64,000 nucleotides of DNA from Amycolatopsis granulosa. GTDB lineage: Bacteria; Actinomycetota; Actinomycetes; Mycobacteriales; Pseudonocardiaceae. Below, piece after piece: positions 32,574 to 40,035 of the stretch. Position numbers and translations under genes: made by a program. Position 1 is the stretch's first letter. Each line of letters begins with the position of its first letter. The stretch spans positions 3,596,001-3,660,000 of the forward strand of contig NZ_JAANOV010000001.1 of NCBI RefSeq assembly GCF_011758745.1, written 5' to 3'. The notes beneath the pieces were generated by a model. The model did not search any database. It was not told where the DNA came from and saw nothing but the letters and a program-made list of their open reading frames with translations.

Positions 32574-32998
32574 CCTCGTCCGCCGTCCAGCCGCGCCACG
32601 GGGCGCCCGGCCGCGGCCTTCGCGAGGCAGCGCTCGCAGGGCATCCCGGAGCCGAGCGCCAGCCATTCGATCCCGGGCAGCGCGAGACGGGTACCGCACC
32701 GGGCCGTGATCGCGCCGTGCAGGACCATGCCCGGCTCGAGCGGGAACAGGTGCGCGCACCGGCGGGACTCCCGTTCGGTGCCGGGCGCCGGGCGGCCGAT
32801 CACGGTCACCGGACCCGGCCAGTCCTCGCGCAGGTACCACACCGCGGCGGCATCGGCGTCTTCGGCGAGCCAGTCGAGCATGCGGGAAAGCGCTTCCGCC
32901 GGGGTCTCCGCCCGGACCGCGGTGTCCCGGCCGTTGACCTTGCCGACGACCATGAACGGGGCCGGCGCGGACCGGTCCGCCACCTCTGCTGCGAGCAC
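32570..32998 (-). CDS. Hypothetical protein with C-terminal CxxC
   Basis: A 142-residue soluble protein starting at GTG 32998 behind GGGGAGG. It has the segments FMVVGKVNGRDTAVRAETPA and RMLDWLAEDADAAAVWYLRE, and ends with GMPCERCLAKAAAGRP, where a CxxC pair plus earlier Cys and His residues (RRCAHLFP, ITARCG) could bind zinc. It resembles lineage-specific proteins found near XRE/DUF5753-DUF397 genes, but no function is known. First gene of a two-gene operon divergent from the DUF397 gene. Confidence 0.72.
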   Translation of the reverse strand: MLAAEVADRSAPAPFMVVGKVNGRDTAVRAETPAEALSRMLDWLAEDADAAAVWYLREDWPGPVTVIGRPAPGTERESRRCAHLFPLEPGMVLHGAITARCGTRLALPGIEWLALGSGMPCERCLAKAAAGRPVARLDGGRG

Positions 32999-33063
32999 CG
33001 TCGAACCTCCCCAGTGCGTTGCCGGTGCGGCGGGCGCTGTTTCATGATCAACCCCGCCCGGCA

Positions 33064-33090
33064 GGAATAATCCTAGTCCTGGAATAATCC
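33064..33090. promoter_or_regulatory. Direct repeats GGAATAATCC in a divergent promoter region
   Basis: Two exact copies of GGAATAATCC at 33064-33073 and 33081-33090, 17 bases apart, lie between the CxxC-protein gene and the DUF397 gene. Each is nearly palindromic and AT-rich against the background. A regulator site is likely; the XRE/DUF5753 protein is a candidate binder. Confidence 0.5.
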
Positions 33091-33212
33091 CAGTGTCGAG
33101 TGATCAACAACGGTTCACCCGACCGGACCCAGGGGGATCCGACGAACGGACCAGGGCACGCCACGGTGCGCGACGCGGCCGGGCGGCTCCACACGCACGG
33201 AGGTAGGCACTG

Positions 33213-33467
33213 ATGCCGGAACAGCCACGAACGGTGCAGTACGACCCGCGCACGGCGGCGCGCCTGTTCGACGAGTCGAAGTGGCAGAAGTCCTTCGCCA
33301 GCGAGCCCAACGGCGGCAACTGCGTCGAGGTGAACCTCGCCGCGCCCGGCCTCGTCGGGGTGCGCGACACCAAGCTGGCGGCCAGCCCGGTCTTCGTCTT
33401 CGACGCGGGCGAGTGGGCGGCCTTCCTGGAAGGGGTCAAGGCCGGCCAGTTCGACCTGCACGCCTGA
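33213..33467 (+). CDS. DUF397 protein
   Basis: An 84-residue DUF397 protein starting at ATG 33213 behind CGGAGG. It shows the family features W-K-SFAS.PNGGNCVEV near the middle and RDTKLAASPVFVFDAGEWAA, FLEGVKAGQFD at the end. DUF397 proteins normally follow an XRE/DUF5753 gene and are thought to act with it. This copy stands apart from the DUF5753 gene at 30399. Confidence 0.93.
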   Translation: MPEQPRTVQYDPRTAARLFDESKWQKSFASEPNGGNCVEVNLAAPGLVGVRDTKLAASPVFVFDAGEWAAFLEGVKAGQFDLHA

Positions 33468-33565
33468 CCACGATTATCCCGAGTTCGTGTGTTATCCACC
33501 ACATCGCGCCGAGAGTGGTGAACGGCGCTTCCTGGCCGCCCGGCGGCCCGGAAGCGCCGGGGTGG

Positions 33566-34138
33566 TCAGCCGCGGAACCGGCCGCCGCCCGGGAACCCGC
33601 CCTGACCTGGTGCGAAGCCGCCCGGCTGCCCGTCGGCGAAGCCCGCCCCGTCGGTGATCGTCGTCGCGGCGGCGGTGTCGCCGGAGACGGTTGCCAGGAC
33701 GGTGACCGTCGCGCCGGTGGCCACCTGGCCGGTCTTCTCCGTGGACGAGCCGATGGTGTAGGTCTGCGTGTAGTCGTCCGCACTCCGGACGGTGATCGAG
33801 GTGGCGCTCAGCGCCGTCACGTTTCCGCTCTGGAACCGCTCCAGCGCGTACCCGCCGTTCGCGGCGACCGTGAAGTCCCCGTGCAACGCGCCGCGCAGGA
33901 GCGACGGCGCGGCCCCCAACTGCTGCCCCGCCCGGCCGCCGCCCGGGAAGCCACCGCGGCTCTGCTGGTTCGCCTCCGAGGAGGTGCCCGCCCAGATCGC
34001 CACCCCGCCGAGCGCGACGATGACCACCGCCACGGCGGCGGCGATCGCGGTCTTGCGGCCGGACCACCTGGGCGCGGGCGGCTGCGGGTCGCCCCACGCG
34101 GCGGCGGGTACCTCGGTGGTCGTCGGCTCCGTGCTCAT
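33566..34138 (-). CDS. Membrane-anchored secreted protein, DUF5666-like
   Basis: A 190-residue protein with a cytoplasmic Pro-rich N-terminus, one membrane helix (about residues 30-52) and an extracellular part. The latter begins and ends with Gly-rich stretches (RGGFPGGGRAGQQ and GQGGFPGGGRFRG) and holds a beta-rich centre (NVTALSATSITVRSADDYTQ, TYTIGSS, GATVTVLATVSGD), as in DUF5666-type proteins. It is divergent from an OmpR-type response regulator across a region of phased CTGTG/CACAG repeats, so it is a probable target of that system. Confidence 0.8.
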   Translation of the reverse strand: MSTEPTTTEVPAAAWGDPQPPAPRWSGRKTAIAAAVAVVIVALGGVAIWAGTSSEANQQSRGGFPGGGRAGQQLGAAPSLLRGALHGDFTVAANGGYALERFQSGNVTALSATSITVRSADDYTQTYTIGSSTEKTGQVATGATVTVLATVSGDTAAATTITDGAGFADGQPGGFAPGQGGFPGGGRFRG

Positions 34139-34203
34139 CGTGTCCCTCTCGCATCGCCGGACGCAGGGACCACCCCTGCCATCGCCCAGGTTTCGCGAAC
34201 CCG

Positions 34204-34281
34204 CTGTGCCCGAGCTGTGTACGAGGTGGGCGGACGCTGTGGGGTTCGGCCGTTCACAGCGAACGCACAGCCGCCGCACAG
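34204..34281. promoter_or_regulatory. Phased pentamer arrays CTGTG / CACAG
   Basis: CTGTG occurs at 34204, 34215 and 34237 and its complement CACAG at 34255, 34266 and 34277. Spacing is 11 bases within each array, or 22 where one copy is degenerate near 34226. Each array is thus a direct repeat at one helical turn, the usual OmpR/PhoB-family binding layout. The two arrays point in opposite directions towards the two divergent genes. Confidence 0.75.
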
Positions 34282-34314
34282 GACGGGCCCACTCCCGCGG
34301 CCGAAGATGGGACC

Positions 34315-35064
34315 ATGACCAGCATGAACACCGCGCCGTCCGGTTCGGGCAAGGCCGACCTGCAGCACCCCGACGGGTCGCCGGTGCGCATCCTCGTCGT
34401 CGACGACGAGGAGACCCTCGCCGAACTGGTGTCGATGGCCCTGCGCATGGAGGGCTGGGAGACCCGCAGCGCCGGGTCCGGCAGCGGGGCCGTCCGCGTG
34501 GCCCGGGATTTCCGCCCGGACGCGGTCGTGCTGGACGTCATGCTGCCCGACTTCAGCGGTCTGGAGGTGCTGACCAGGCTGCGCACCGAGGCGCCGCACC
34601 TGCCCGTGTTGTTCCTCACCGCCCGCGACGCGGTGGAGGACCGCATCGCCGGGCTCACCGCGGGCGGCGACGACTACGTGACGAAGCCGTTCAGCCTGGA
34701 GGAGGTCGTGCTGCGGCTGCGGGCGCTGCTGCGCCGGTCGCGGGTGGTCGCCGCGAACGAGGGCTCGACCCTGACCGTCGGCGACCTCACGCTGGACGAG
34801 GACAGCCGCGAGGTGTTCCGCGGCGGCGACCCGGTCTCGCTGACCGCGACCGAGTTCGAGCTGCTGCGCTTCCTGATGCGCAACCCCAAGCGGGTGCTGT
34901 CCAAGGCGCAGATCCTGGACCGCGTGTGGAGCTACGACTTCGGCGGCCAGGCCAACATCGTGGAACTCTACATCTCCTACCTCCGGAAGAAGATCGACGC
35001 GGGCAGGGAGCCGATGATCCACACGATGCGCGGCGCGGGGTATGTCCTCAAACCCGCAGGCTGA
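34315..35064 (+). CDS. OmpR/PhoB-family response regulator
   Basis: A 249-residue regulator. The receiver domain (about residues 24-140) has the acidic pair in VVDDEE and the phospho-acceptor Asp74 (VVLDVMLPDFSG). The winged-helix DNA-binding domain (about 155-245) has VSLTATEFELLRFLMRN and NIVELYISYLRKKI. An alternative ATG lies three codons downstream. The kinase gene starts within its last 23 bases. The phased repeats upstream are its probable binding sites, giving autoregulation and control of the divergent anchored protein; the two glycosyltransferases downstream may also respond. Confidence 0.95.
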   Translation: MTSMNTAPSGSGKADLQHPDGSPVRILVVDDEETLAELVSMALRMEGWETRSAGSGSGAVRVARDFRPDAVVLDVMLPDFSGLEVLTRLRTEAPHLPVLFLTARDAVEDRIAGLTAGGDDYVTKPFSLEEVVLRLRALLRRSRVVAANEGSTLTVGDLTLDEDSREVFRGGDPVSLTATEFELLRFLMRNPKRVLSKAQILDRVWSYDFGGQANIVELYISYLRKKIDAGREPMIHTMRGAGYVLKPAG

Positions 35065-36541
35065 GCACGCCCACCCGCGGCGGCTCCTGCCCTCCTCCCT
35101 GCGCGGCAAGCTGATCGCGCAGGTCATCGCGCTGCTCGCGCTCGTGTGCCTGGTCGTCGGCCTGGTCACCGAGGTCGCGTTGCGCAGCTTCCTCTACCAC
35201 CAGCTCGACGACCGGCTGGTGGCCGCGAGCGAGCGCGGCACGCGTCAGCCGCCCCCGGGTTCGTGGAACGGCTCGCCGATCCAGCCGCCGCCGGACTCGC
35301 TGCGGGTACCGGGACAGGGCATCGGCACGCTGGCGGTCGCGGTCTTCCCGGACGGCACCACCCGGGCCGGCGTGCTGCGCGGCTCGCACACCGGATCGGC
35401 GGACAACCCGTTCCCCAGCGACCCGGTGCCGGCCGGCCAGTTGCGCACCCTGCTCGCACTGCCCAGCGACGGCAAGCGGCGCAGCGTCGACCTCGGCACC
35501 CTCGGCGGCTACCGGGTCGTGTCGGTGCGGGCGCCGGACGGCACGCTGCTCGTCACCGGCCTCCCGCTCGCCGAGGTCGACGAAACCCTGTGGCGGCTCG
35601 GGTTCGTCTTCGGCGGTGTCGCGCTCGGCGGCCTGCTCCTCGCCGGCGGGCTCGGCGCGATCACCATCCGCCGCACCATGCGCCCGCTGGACCGGCTCGC
35701 CGACACCGCGGCCAAGGTGTCCCAGCTGCCGCTCGACCGCGGTGAGGTCGCGCTGTCGATCCGGGTGCCGCCGGTGGACACCGACACCCGCACCGAGGTC
35801 GGCAAGGTCGGCGCGGCGTTCAACCAGATGCTCGGGCACGTCGGCGCGGCGCTGAACGCGCGGCAGGCCAGTGAGAGCCGGGTGCGGCAGTTCGTCGCCG
35901 ACGCGAGCCACGAGCTGCGCACCCCGCTCGCCGCCATCCGCGGTTACGCCGAGCTGGCCCGGCGCAGCGGGGAGGCGGTGCCACCGGACATCGCGTTCGC
36001 GATGGGCCGCGTGGAGTCCGAGTCGGCCCGGATGACCACCCTCGTCGAGGACCTGCTGCTGCTCGCGCGCCTGGACTCCGGGCGGCACCGCGTCTACGAG
36101 CCGGTCGACTTCTCCCGGATCGTGGCCGATGCGGTGTCCGACGCGCACGTCGCCGGGCGCGACCACCGGTGGCTGCTCGACGTCCCGGCGGATCCGATCA
36201 CCGTCGTCGGTGACGCCGGCCAGCTGCACCAGGTCGTGCTCAACCTGCTCAACAACGCCCGCACGCACACCCCGCCGGGCACCGCGGTCACCACCCGTCT
36301 GTCCACAGAGGATGGTGAAGTCGTGCTGCGCGTGACCGACGACGGGCCGGGCGTCCCGCCGGAAGTCCTGCCCACCGTGTTCGAGCGGTTCGCCCGCGGC
36401 GACACCTCCCGCTCCCGCGCGGCCGGCAGCACCGGGCTCGGACTGGCCATCGTGGCCGCCGTCGTCACCGCCCACCGCGGTCGCGTCGGCGTGCAGAGCA
36501 AGCCGGGTCACACCGAATTCACGGTGCGTTTCCCCAGCTAG
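35042..36541 (+). CDS. Sensor histidine kinase (HAMP, HisKA)
   Basis: A 499-residue kinase with two membrane helices (about 22-48 and 186-208), an extracellular sensor domain of about 135 residues rich in Pro and Ser at its start, a HAMP linker (TIRRTMRPLDRLADTAAKVS), His290 in DASHELRTPL, and a HATPase domain with LLNNARTH, DDGPGVPPEV and GSTGLGLAIV. The extracellular domain suggests an envelope signal. It overlaps the response regulator gene by 23 bases, so the two are coupled. Confidence 0.95.
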   Translation: MSSNPQAEHAHPRRLLPSSLRGKLIAQVIALLALVCLVVGLVTEVALRSFLYHQLDDRLVAASERGTRQPPPGSWNGSPIQPPPDSLRVPGQGIGTLAVAVFPDGTTRAGVLRGSHTGSADNPFPSDPVPAGQLRTLLALPSDGKRRSVDLGTLGGYRVVSVRAPDGTLLVTGLPLAEVDETLWRLGFVFGGVALGGLLLAGGLGAITIRRTMRPLDRLADTAAKVSQLPLDRGEVALSIRVPPVDTDTRTEVGKVGAAFNQMLGHVGAALNARQASESRVRQFVADASHELRTPLAAIRGYAELARRSGEAVPPDIAFAMGRVESESARMTTLVEDLLLLARLDSGRHRVYEPVDFSRIVADAVSDAHVAGRDHRWLLDVPADPITVVGDAGQLHQVVLNLLNNARTHTPPGTAVTTRLSTEDGEVVLRVTDDGPGVPPEVLPTVFERFARGDTSRSRAAGSTGLGLAIVAAVVTAHRGRVGVQSKPGHTEFTVRFPS

Positions 36542-36619
36542 ATCATCGGGAGCGGCTCACAGGTTCCGCACAGCCCGGCCACATGATCGGCACAACGCGG
36601 CCCGCCACCGTGGGTTCTC

Positions 36620-37855
36620 ATGACGACCCCCGCCGACGCCTCGCGCGCACCTCGGCCGGCCGGCTCATCGCAGCGCAGCACGTCCCCGGTCCTCGACGTC
36701 GTGATCCCCGTGTACAACGAGGAGGCCGACCTCGCGCCCTGCGTGCGCCGCCTGCACGCCTACCTGTCCGACGCGCTGCCGTACCCGTTCCGCATCACCG
36801 TCGCCGACAACGCCAGCACGGACGGCACGCTCGCCATCGCGCACGCACTCGCCGCCGAACTGCCGGGTGTGCGGGTCCGCCACGTCGACGAGAAGGGCCG
36901 CGGCCGGGCGCTCAACACCGCGTGGTCGGCCTCCGACGCCCAGGTGCTCGCCTACATGGACGTGGACCTGTCCACCGACCTCGCCGCGCTGCTGCCGCTG
37001 GTCGCGCCGCTGATCTCCGGGCACTCGGACCTCGCGATCGGCTCCCGGCTCGCCCGCGGCGCCCGCGTGGTGCGCGGACCCAAGCGCGAGTTCATCTCCC
37101 GCTGCTACAACCTGATCCTGCGCGGCGCGCTCGCCGCGCGGTTCACCGACGCGCAGTGCGGCTTCAAGGCGGTCCGCGCCGACGTCGCCCGCCGGCTGCT
37201 GCCGCTGGTCGAGGACACCGGCTGGTTCTTCGACACCGAGCTGCTCGTCCTCGCGCAGCGCGCCGGCCTGCGGATCCACGAGGTGCCGGTCGACTGGGTG
37301 GACGACCCGAACTCGTCGGTCGACATCGTCGCGACCGCCACCGCCGACCTGAAGGGGGTCGCCCGCATGGTCCGGGGCTGCACGCGGGGCACGCTGCCGA
37401 TCGGCCAGATCCGCGCCCAGCTCGGCCGGCACCCGATCGCCGTGACCGAACCCGGCGTACCACCGACACTGGCCCGGCAGCTGGTCCGCTTCGCCGCGAT
37501 CGGGGTCGGCAGCACGCTGGCCTACCTGGTGCTCTACGTCCTGCTGCGAACCGGAGCCGGTGCGCAGCCGGCGAACCTGATCGCGCTGCTGGTCACCGCG
37601 GTCGCGAACACCGCGGCCAACCGCCGGTTCACCTTCGGTGTGCGCGGCGTAAAGGGCGCCGGGCGGCACCAGTTCGACGGACTCGTCGTCTTCGGCCTCG
37701 GGCTCGCCCTGACCAGTGGTGCGCTCGCGTTGCTGCACTCCGCCGGGGAACCCGGCCGGTTCGCCGAGCTGGCGGTGCTCGTCCTGGCCAACCTGGCCGC
37801 GACCGTCCTGCGGTTCCTGCTGTTCCGCAACTGGGTCTTCCGGAAGAACCGATAG
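36620..37855 (+). CDS. Family 2 glycosyltransferase fused to GtrA domain
   Basis: A 411-residue two-domain protein. Residues 25-260 are a GT2 polyprenyl-phosphate glycosyltransferase (VVIPVYNEEADL, DNASTDGT, DVDLSTD as the metal-binding acidic motif). Residues about 285-408 form a GtrA domain of four membrane helices (VRFAAIGVGSTLAYLVLYVL, TAVANTAANRRFTFG), often a lipid-sugar translocator. It is likely to charge undecaprenyl phosphate with a sugar and help flip it. It is the equivalent of B. subtilis YkcC and stands 15 bases before the YkcB-like transferase that would use the product. Confidence 0.93.
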   Translation: MTTPADASRAPRPAGSSQRSTSPVLDVVIPVYNEEADLAPCVRRLHAYLSDALPYPFRITVADNASTDGTLAIAHALAAELPGVRVRHVDEKGRGRALNTAWSASDAQVLAYMDVDLSTDLAALLPLVAPLISGHSDLAIGSRLARGARVVRGPKREFISRCYNLILRGALAARFTDAQCGFKAVRADVARRLLPLVEDTGWFFDTELLVLAQRAGLRIHEVPVDWVDDPNSSVDIVATATADLKGVARMVRGCTRGTLPIGQIRAQLGRHPIAVTEPGVPPTLARQLVRFAAIGVGSTLAYLVLYVLLRTGAGAQPANLIALLVTAVANTAANRRFTFGVRGVKGAGRHQFDGLVVFGLGLALTSGALALLHSAGEPGRFAELAVLVLANLAATVLRFLLFRNWVFRKNR

Positions 37856-37870
37856 GAGAACCGACTCGAC

Positions 37871-39730
37871 ATGTCGACTGCGGCTGTTTCCTCCGACCCG
37901 GCCCGTCCCGGGCCGGCTCCCGCCACGGCGCGCACGCGGGCCGCCGGACGGCCGCCGTGGGTGCGCCCCGCGGTCGCCGTCCTGCTGGTCGCGACCGCCG
38001 CGCTGTACCTCTGGAACCTGAGCGCGTCCGGGTACGCCAACGACTTCTACGCGATGGCCGTGCAGGCGGGGACGAAGAACTGGGAGGCCCTGTTCTTCGG
38101 ATCGCTGGACCCGGGCAACGTGGTCACCGTCGACAAACCGCCGGCCTCGCTGTGGCTGATGGCGTTGTCCGGGCGGCTGCTCGGCTTCTCCAGCTTCAGC
38201 ATGCTGCTGCCCAATGCCCTGTGCGGCGTGGGTTCGGTGGCACTGCTGTACGCGGCCGTGCGGCGCACCTCCGGCCCGCGGGCCGGGCTCCTCGCCGGCG
38301 CGGCGCTCGCGCTGACCCCGGTCGCGGCGCTGATGTTCAAGTTCAACAACCCCGACGCGCTGCTGGTGCTGCTCATGGTCGCGGGCGCCTACTGCACGGT
38401 GCGCGCCCTGGAGCGGGCGAGCACCTGCTGGCTGCTGCTCGCTGGTGCCGCGCTGGGATTCGGGTTCCTCACCAAGATGCTGCAGGCGTTCCTGGTGCTG
38501 CCCGCGTTCGCGCTGGTTTACCTGGTGGCCGCGCCGGCCGGGCTGGGCCGGCGCCTGCTCCAGCTGCTCGGCGCCGGTGCCGCACTCGTGATCGCCGCGG
38601 GCTGGTGGCTGGTCGCGGTCGCGCTGTGGCCGGCCGCGTCCCGGCCCTACATCGGCGGGTCCACCGACAACACGCCGCTGGAGCTGGCCTTCGGCTACAA
38701 CGGCGTGAGCCGGATCTTCGGCCGCAACGGCGGCGGGGGCGGCGGGGGCGGCGCCGGCGGTGGCACGATGTTCGGCGGCGAAACCGGCCTCACCCGCATG
38801 TTCGGCTCCGCGTTCGGCGTGGAGATCTCCTGGCTGCTGCCGGCCGCGCTCATCGCACTGGTCGCCGGACTGTGGTTCACCCGGTTCGCGCCGCGCACCG
38901 ACCGCACGCGCGCGGCGCTGCTGCTGTGGGGCGGCTGGACCGTCGTCACCGCGCTGGTGTTCAGCTTCATGAGCGGCACGATCCACCCGTACTACACCCT
39001 CGCGCTGGCGCCGGGCATCGCCGCGCTCGTCGGCATCGGGGCGGTCGAGCTGTGGCGCGGCCGGCACAACTTCACCACCCGGATCGTGCTGGCCCTGATG
39101 CCCGCCGCGACCGGCGTGTGGGGTTTCCTCCTGCTCGACCGAACCCCGGACTGGCAGCCGTGGCTGCGGTGGGTGCTGTTGCCGCTGACCGCGGCCGTGG
39201 TCGCCGGGCTGCTGTTCGGGCTCGACCGCATCCGCCGGGCGGGGACCGTGCTCGCGGTGGTCGGGGTGTGCACCGGGCTGCTCGCGCCGGCCGCGTACGC
39301 GGTGGTGACCGCGGGCCGCGGCCACACCGGGTCGATCCCGGCCTCGGGGCCGTCGGCCGACGCGATGGGCTTCGGACGCGCCGCGGGCACCGCGTCCGGC
39401 GCACTGGTCACCCTGCTGAAGCGGACCACCACCAAGTGGTCCGCCGCGACCACCGGCTCCCAGTCCGCGGCCGGGCTCGCACTCGGCTCCGACACCGCGG
39501 TCATGGCGATCGGCGGGTTCAACGGTGGTGACCCGGCACCCACACTCGAACAGTTCCAGCAATACGTCGCCAACGGCGAGATCACCTACTACGTCACCGG
39601 CGGCGGCATGGGCGGCGCCGGCCGCGGCGACGGCGGCCGGATCGCCCAGTGGGTCGAGCAGAACTTCACTGCTCAGACGGTGGGCGGCAGCACGGTCTAC
39701 GACCTGACGCCGGGCGTGACCACCGGGTAG
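37871..39730 (+). CDS. GT39/ArnT-like membrane glycosyltransferase (YkcB-like)
   Basis: A 619-residue multi-pass enzyme that should transfer a sugar from a polyprenyl-phosphate donor to an extracytoplasmic acceptor. It has about eleven membrane helices, with the first-loop acidic residues (SGYANDFYAMAV, and the D-x-P of VDKPPASLWL) expected for PMT-type enzymes. A run of eight glycines followed by AGGG (about residues 287-298) interrupts a periplasmic loop. A C-terminal domain of about 150 residues (TDTAVMAIGGFNGGDPAPTL in part) is extracellular. It is encoded directly after the GT2-GtrA gene in the two-component cluster. Confidence 0.92.
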   Translation: MSTAAVSSDPARPGPAPATARTRAAGRPPWVRPAVAVLLVATAALYLWNLSASGYANDFYAMAVQAGTKNWEALFFGSLDPGNVVTVDKPPASLWLMALSGRLLGFSSFSMLLPNALCGVGSVALLYAAVRRTSGPRAGLLAGAALALTPVAALMFKFNNPDALLVLLMVAGAYCTVRALERASTCWLLLAGAALGFGFLTKMLQAFLVLPAFALVYLVAAPAGLGRRLLQLLGAGAALVIAAGWWLVAVALWPAASRPYIGGSTDNTPLELAFGYNGVSRIFGRNGGGGGGGGAGGGTMFGGETGLTRMFGSAFGVEISWLLPAALIALVAGLWFTRFAPRTDRTRAALLLWGGWTVVTALVFSFMSGTIHPYYTLALAPGIAALVGIGAVELWRGRHNFTTRIVLALMPAATGVWGFLLLDRTPDWQPWLRWVLLPLTAAVVAGLLFGLDRIRRAGTVLAVVGVCTGLLAPAAYAVVTAGRGHTGSIPASGPSADAMGFGRAAGTASGALVTLLKRTTTKWSAATTGSQSAAGLALGSDTAVMAIGGFNGGDPAPTLEQFQQYVANGEITYYVTGGGMGGAGRGDGGRIAQWVEQNFTAQTVGGSTVYDLTPGVTTG

Positions 39731-39731
39731 G

Positions 39732-39737
39732 TACACT
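39732..39737 (+). promoter_or_regulatory. -10 hexamer TACACT of the SRP RNA gene
   Basis: TACACT ends seven bases before the predicted 5' end of the SRP RNA (39744). It lies two bases after the stop codon of the glycosyltransferase gene. Confidence 0.6.
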
Positions 39738-39743
39738 GAAGCC

Positions 39744-39828
39744 GGACCCCCGCGGCGTCCATCCTGTGAACCTCCCCAGGGCCGGAAGGCAGCAAGGATA
39801 AGCAGGCTCTGACGGGTGCGGGGGTCCC
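39744..39828 (+). ncRNA. ffs: Signal recognition particle RNA (4.5S, small bacterial type)
   Basis: A GGACCCCCGC terminal stem pairs with GCGGGGGTCC. It encloses the universal SRP core: GAACCTCCCCAGGGCCGGAA then GGCAGCAAGG, including the GGAA tetraloop and the asymmetric loop that binds Ffh. The size of about 85 nt is that of the helix-8-only SRP RNA. It is commonly found directly before dnaX in actinobacteria, as here. Confidence 0.95.
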
Positions 39829-39861
39829 CTTCGTCAAGGGCTCTGCCCTTGCACGAAGGGG
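39826..39861 (+). terminator. Hairpin terminator after SRP RNA
   Basis: CCCCTTCGT-CAAGGG pairs with CCCTTG-ACGAAGGGG around one unpaired C, with a 5-base loop. It begins at the 3' end of the SRP RNA. There is no T-tract beyond CTTCGT. Confidence 0.75.
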
Positions 39862-39947
39862 ACTTCGTCCGCGGTGTCTTCCCGGGGGGCGACCCCCCGG
39901 ACCCCCGCGGTGCGAGCTCCTCGCCTTGGCGGGCGCTGGGCGCGACC

Positions 39948-39998
39948 GGTGGGGACCAGCGTTTGCGGGCGCGGGGTGCGCTTGGTGGGGACCAGCGT
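39948..39998 (+). repeat. 15-bp direct repeat GGTGGGGACCAGCGT
   Basis: Two exact copies at 39948-39962 and 39984-39998, 36 bases apart, in the 174-base region between the SRP terminator and dnaX. The spacing is not a simple multiple of the helical repeat. It could be a regulator site or a small local duplication. Confidence 0.55.
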
Positions 39999-40001
39999 GC
40001 G

Positions 40002-40029
40002 TTGGGCTGTCGGTGGGGGCCGGTACTCT
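40002..40029 (+). promoter_or_regulatory. Promoter TTGGGC-N16-TACTCT of dnaX
   Basis: A -35/-10 pair with a 16-base spacer. TACTCT ends six bases before the GTG of dnaX at 40036, and no ribosome site is present, which predicts a leaderless mRNA. Confidence 0.6.
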
Positions 40030-40035
40030 CGCTTC

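Noticed and set aside
30399-33467. A complete toxin-antitoxin module built on the XRE/DUF5753 and DUF397 genes
   Set aside because: Neither protein has toxin features, the genes are not adjacent, and the genes between them are an SDR, a MerR regulator and two unknown proteins.
36665-39736. A 1023-residue minus-strand frame opposite the glycosyltransferases
   Set aside because: Antisense shadow: His/Gln/Arg/Gly rich, no domain pattern, no ribosome site, and it opposes two genes with clear motifs.
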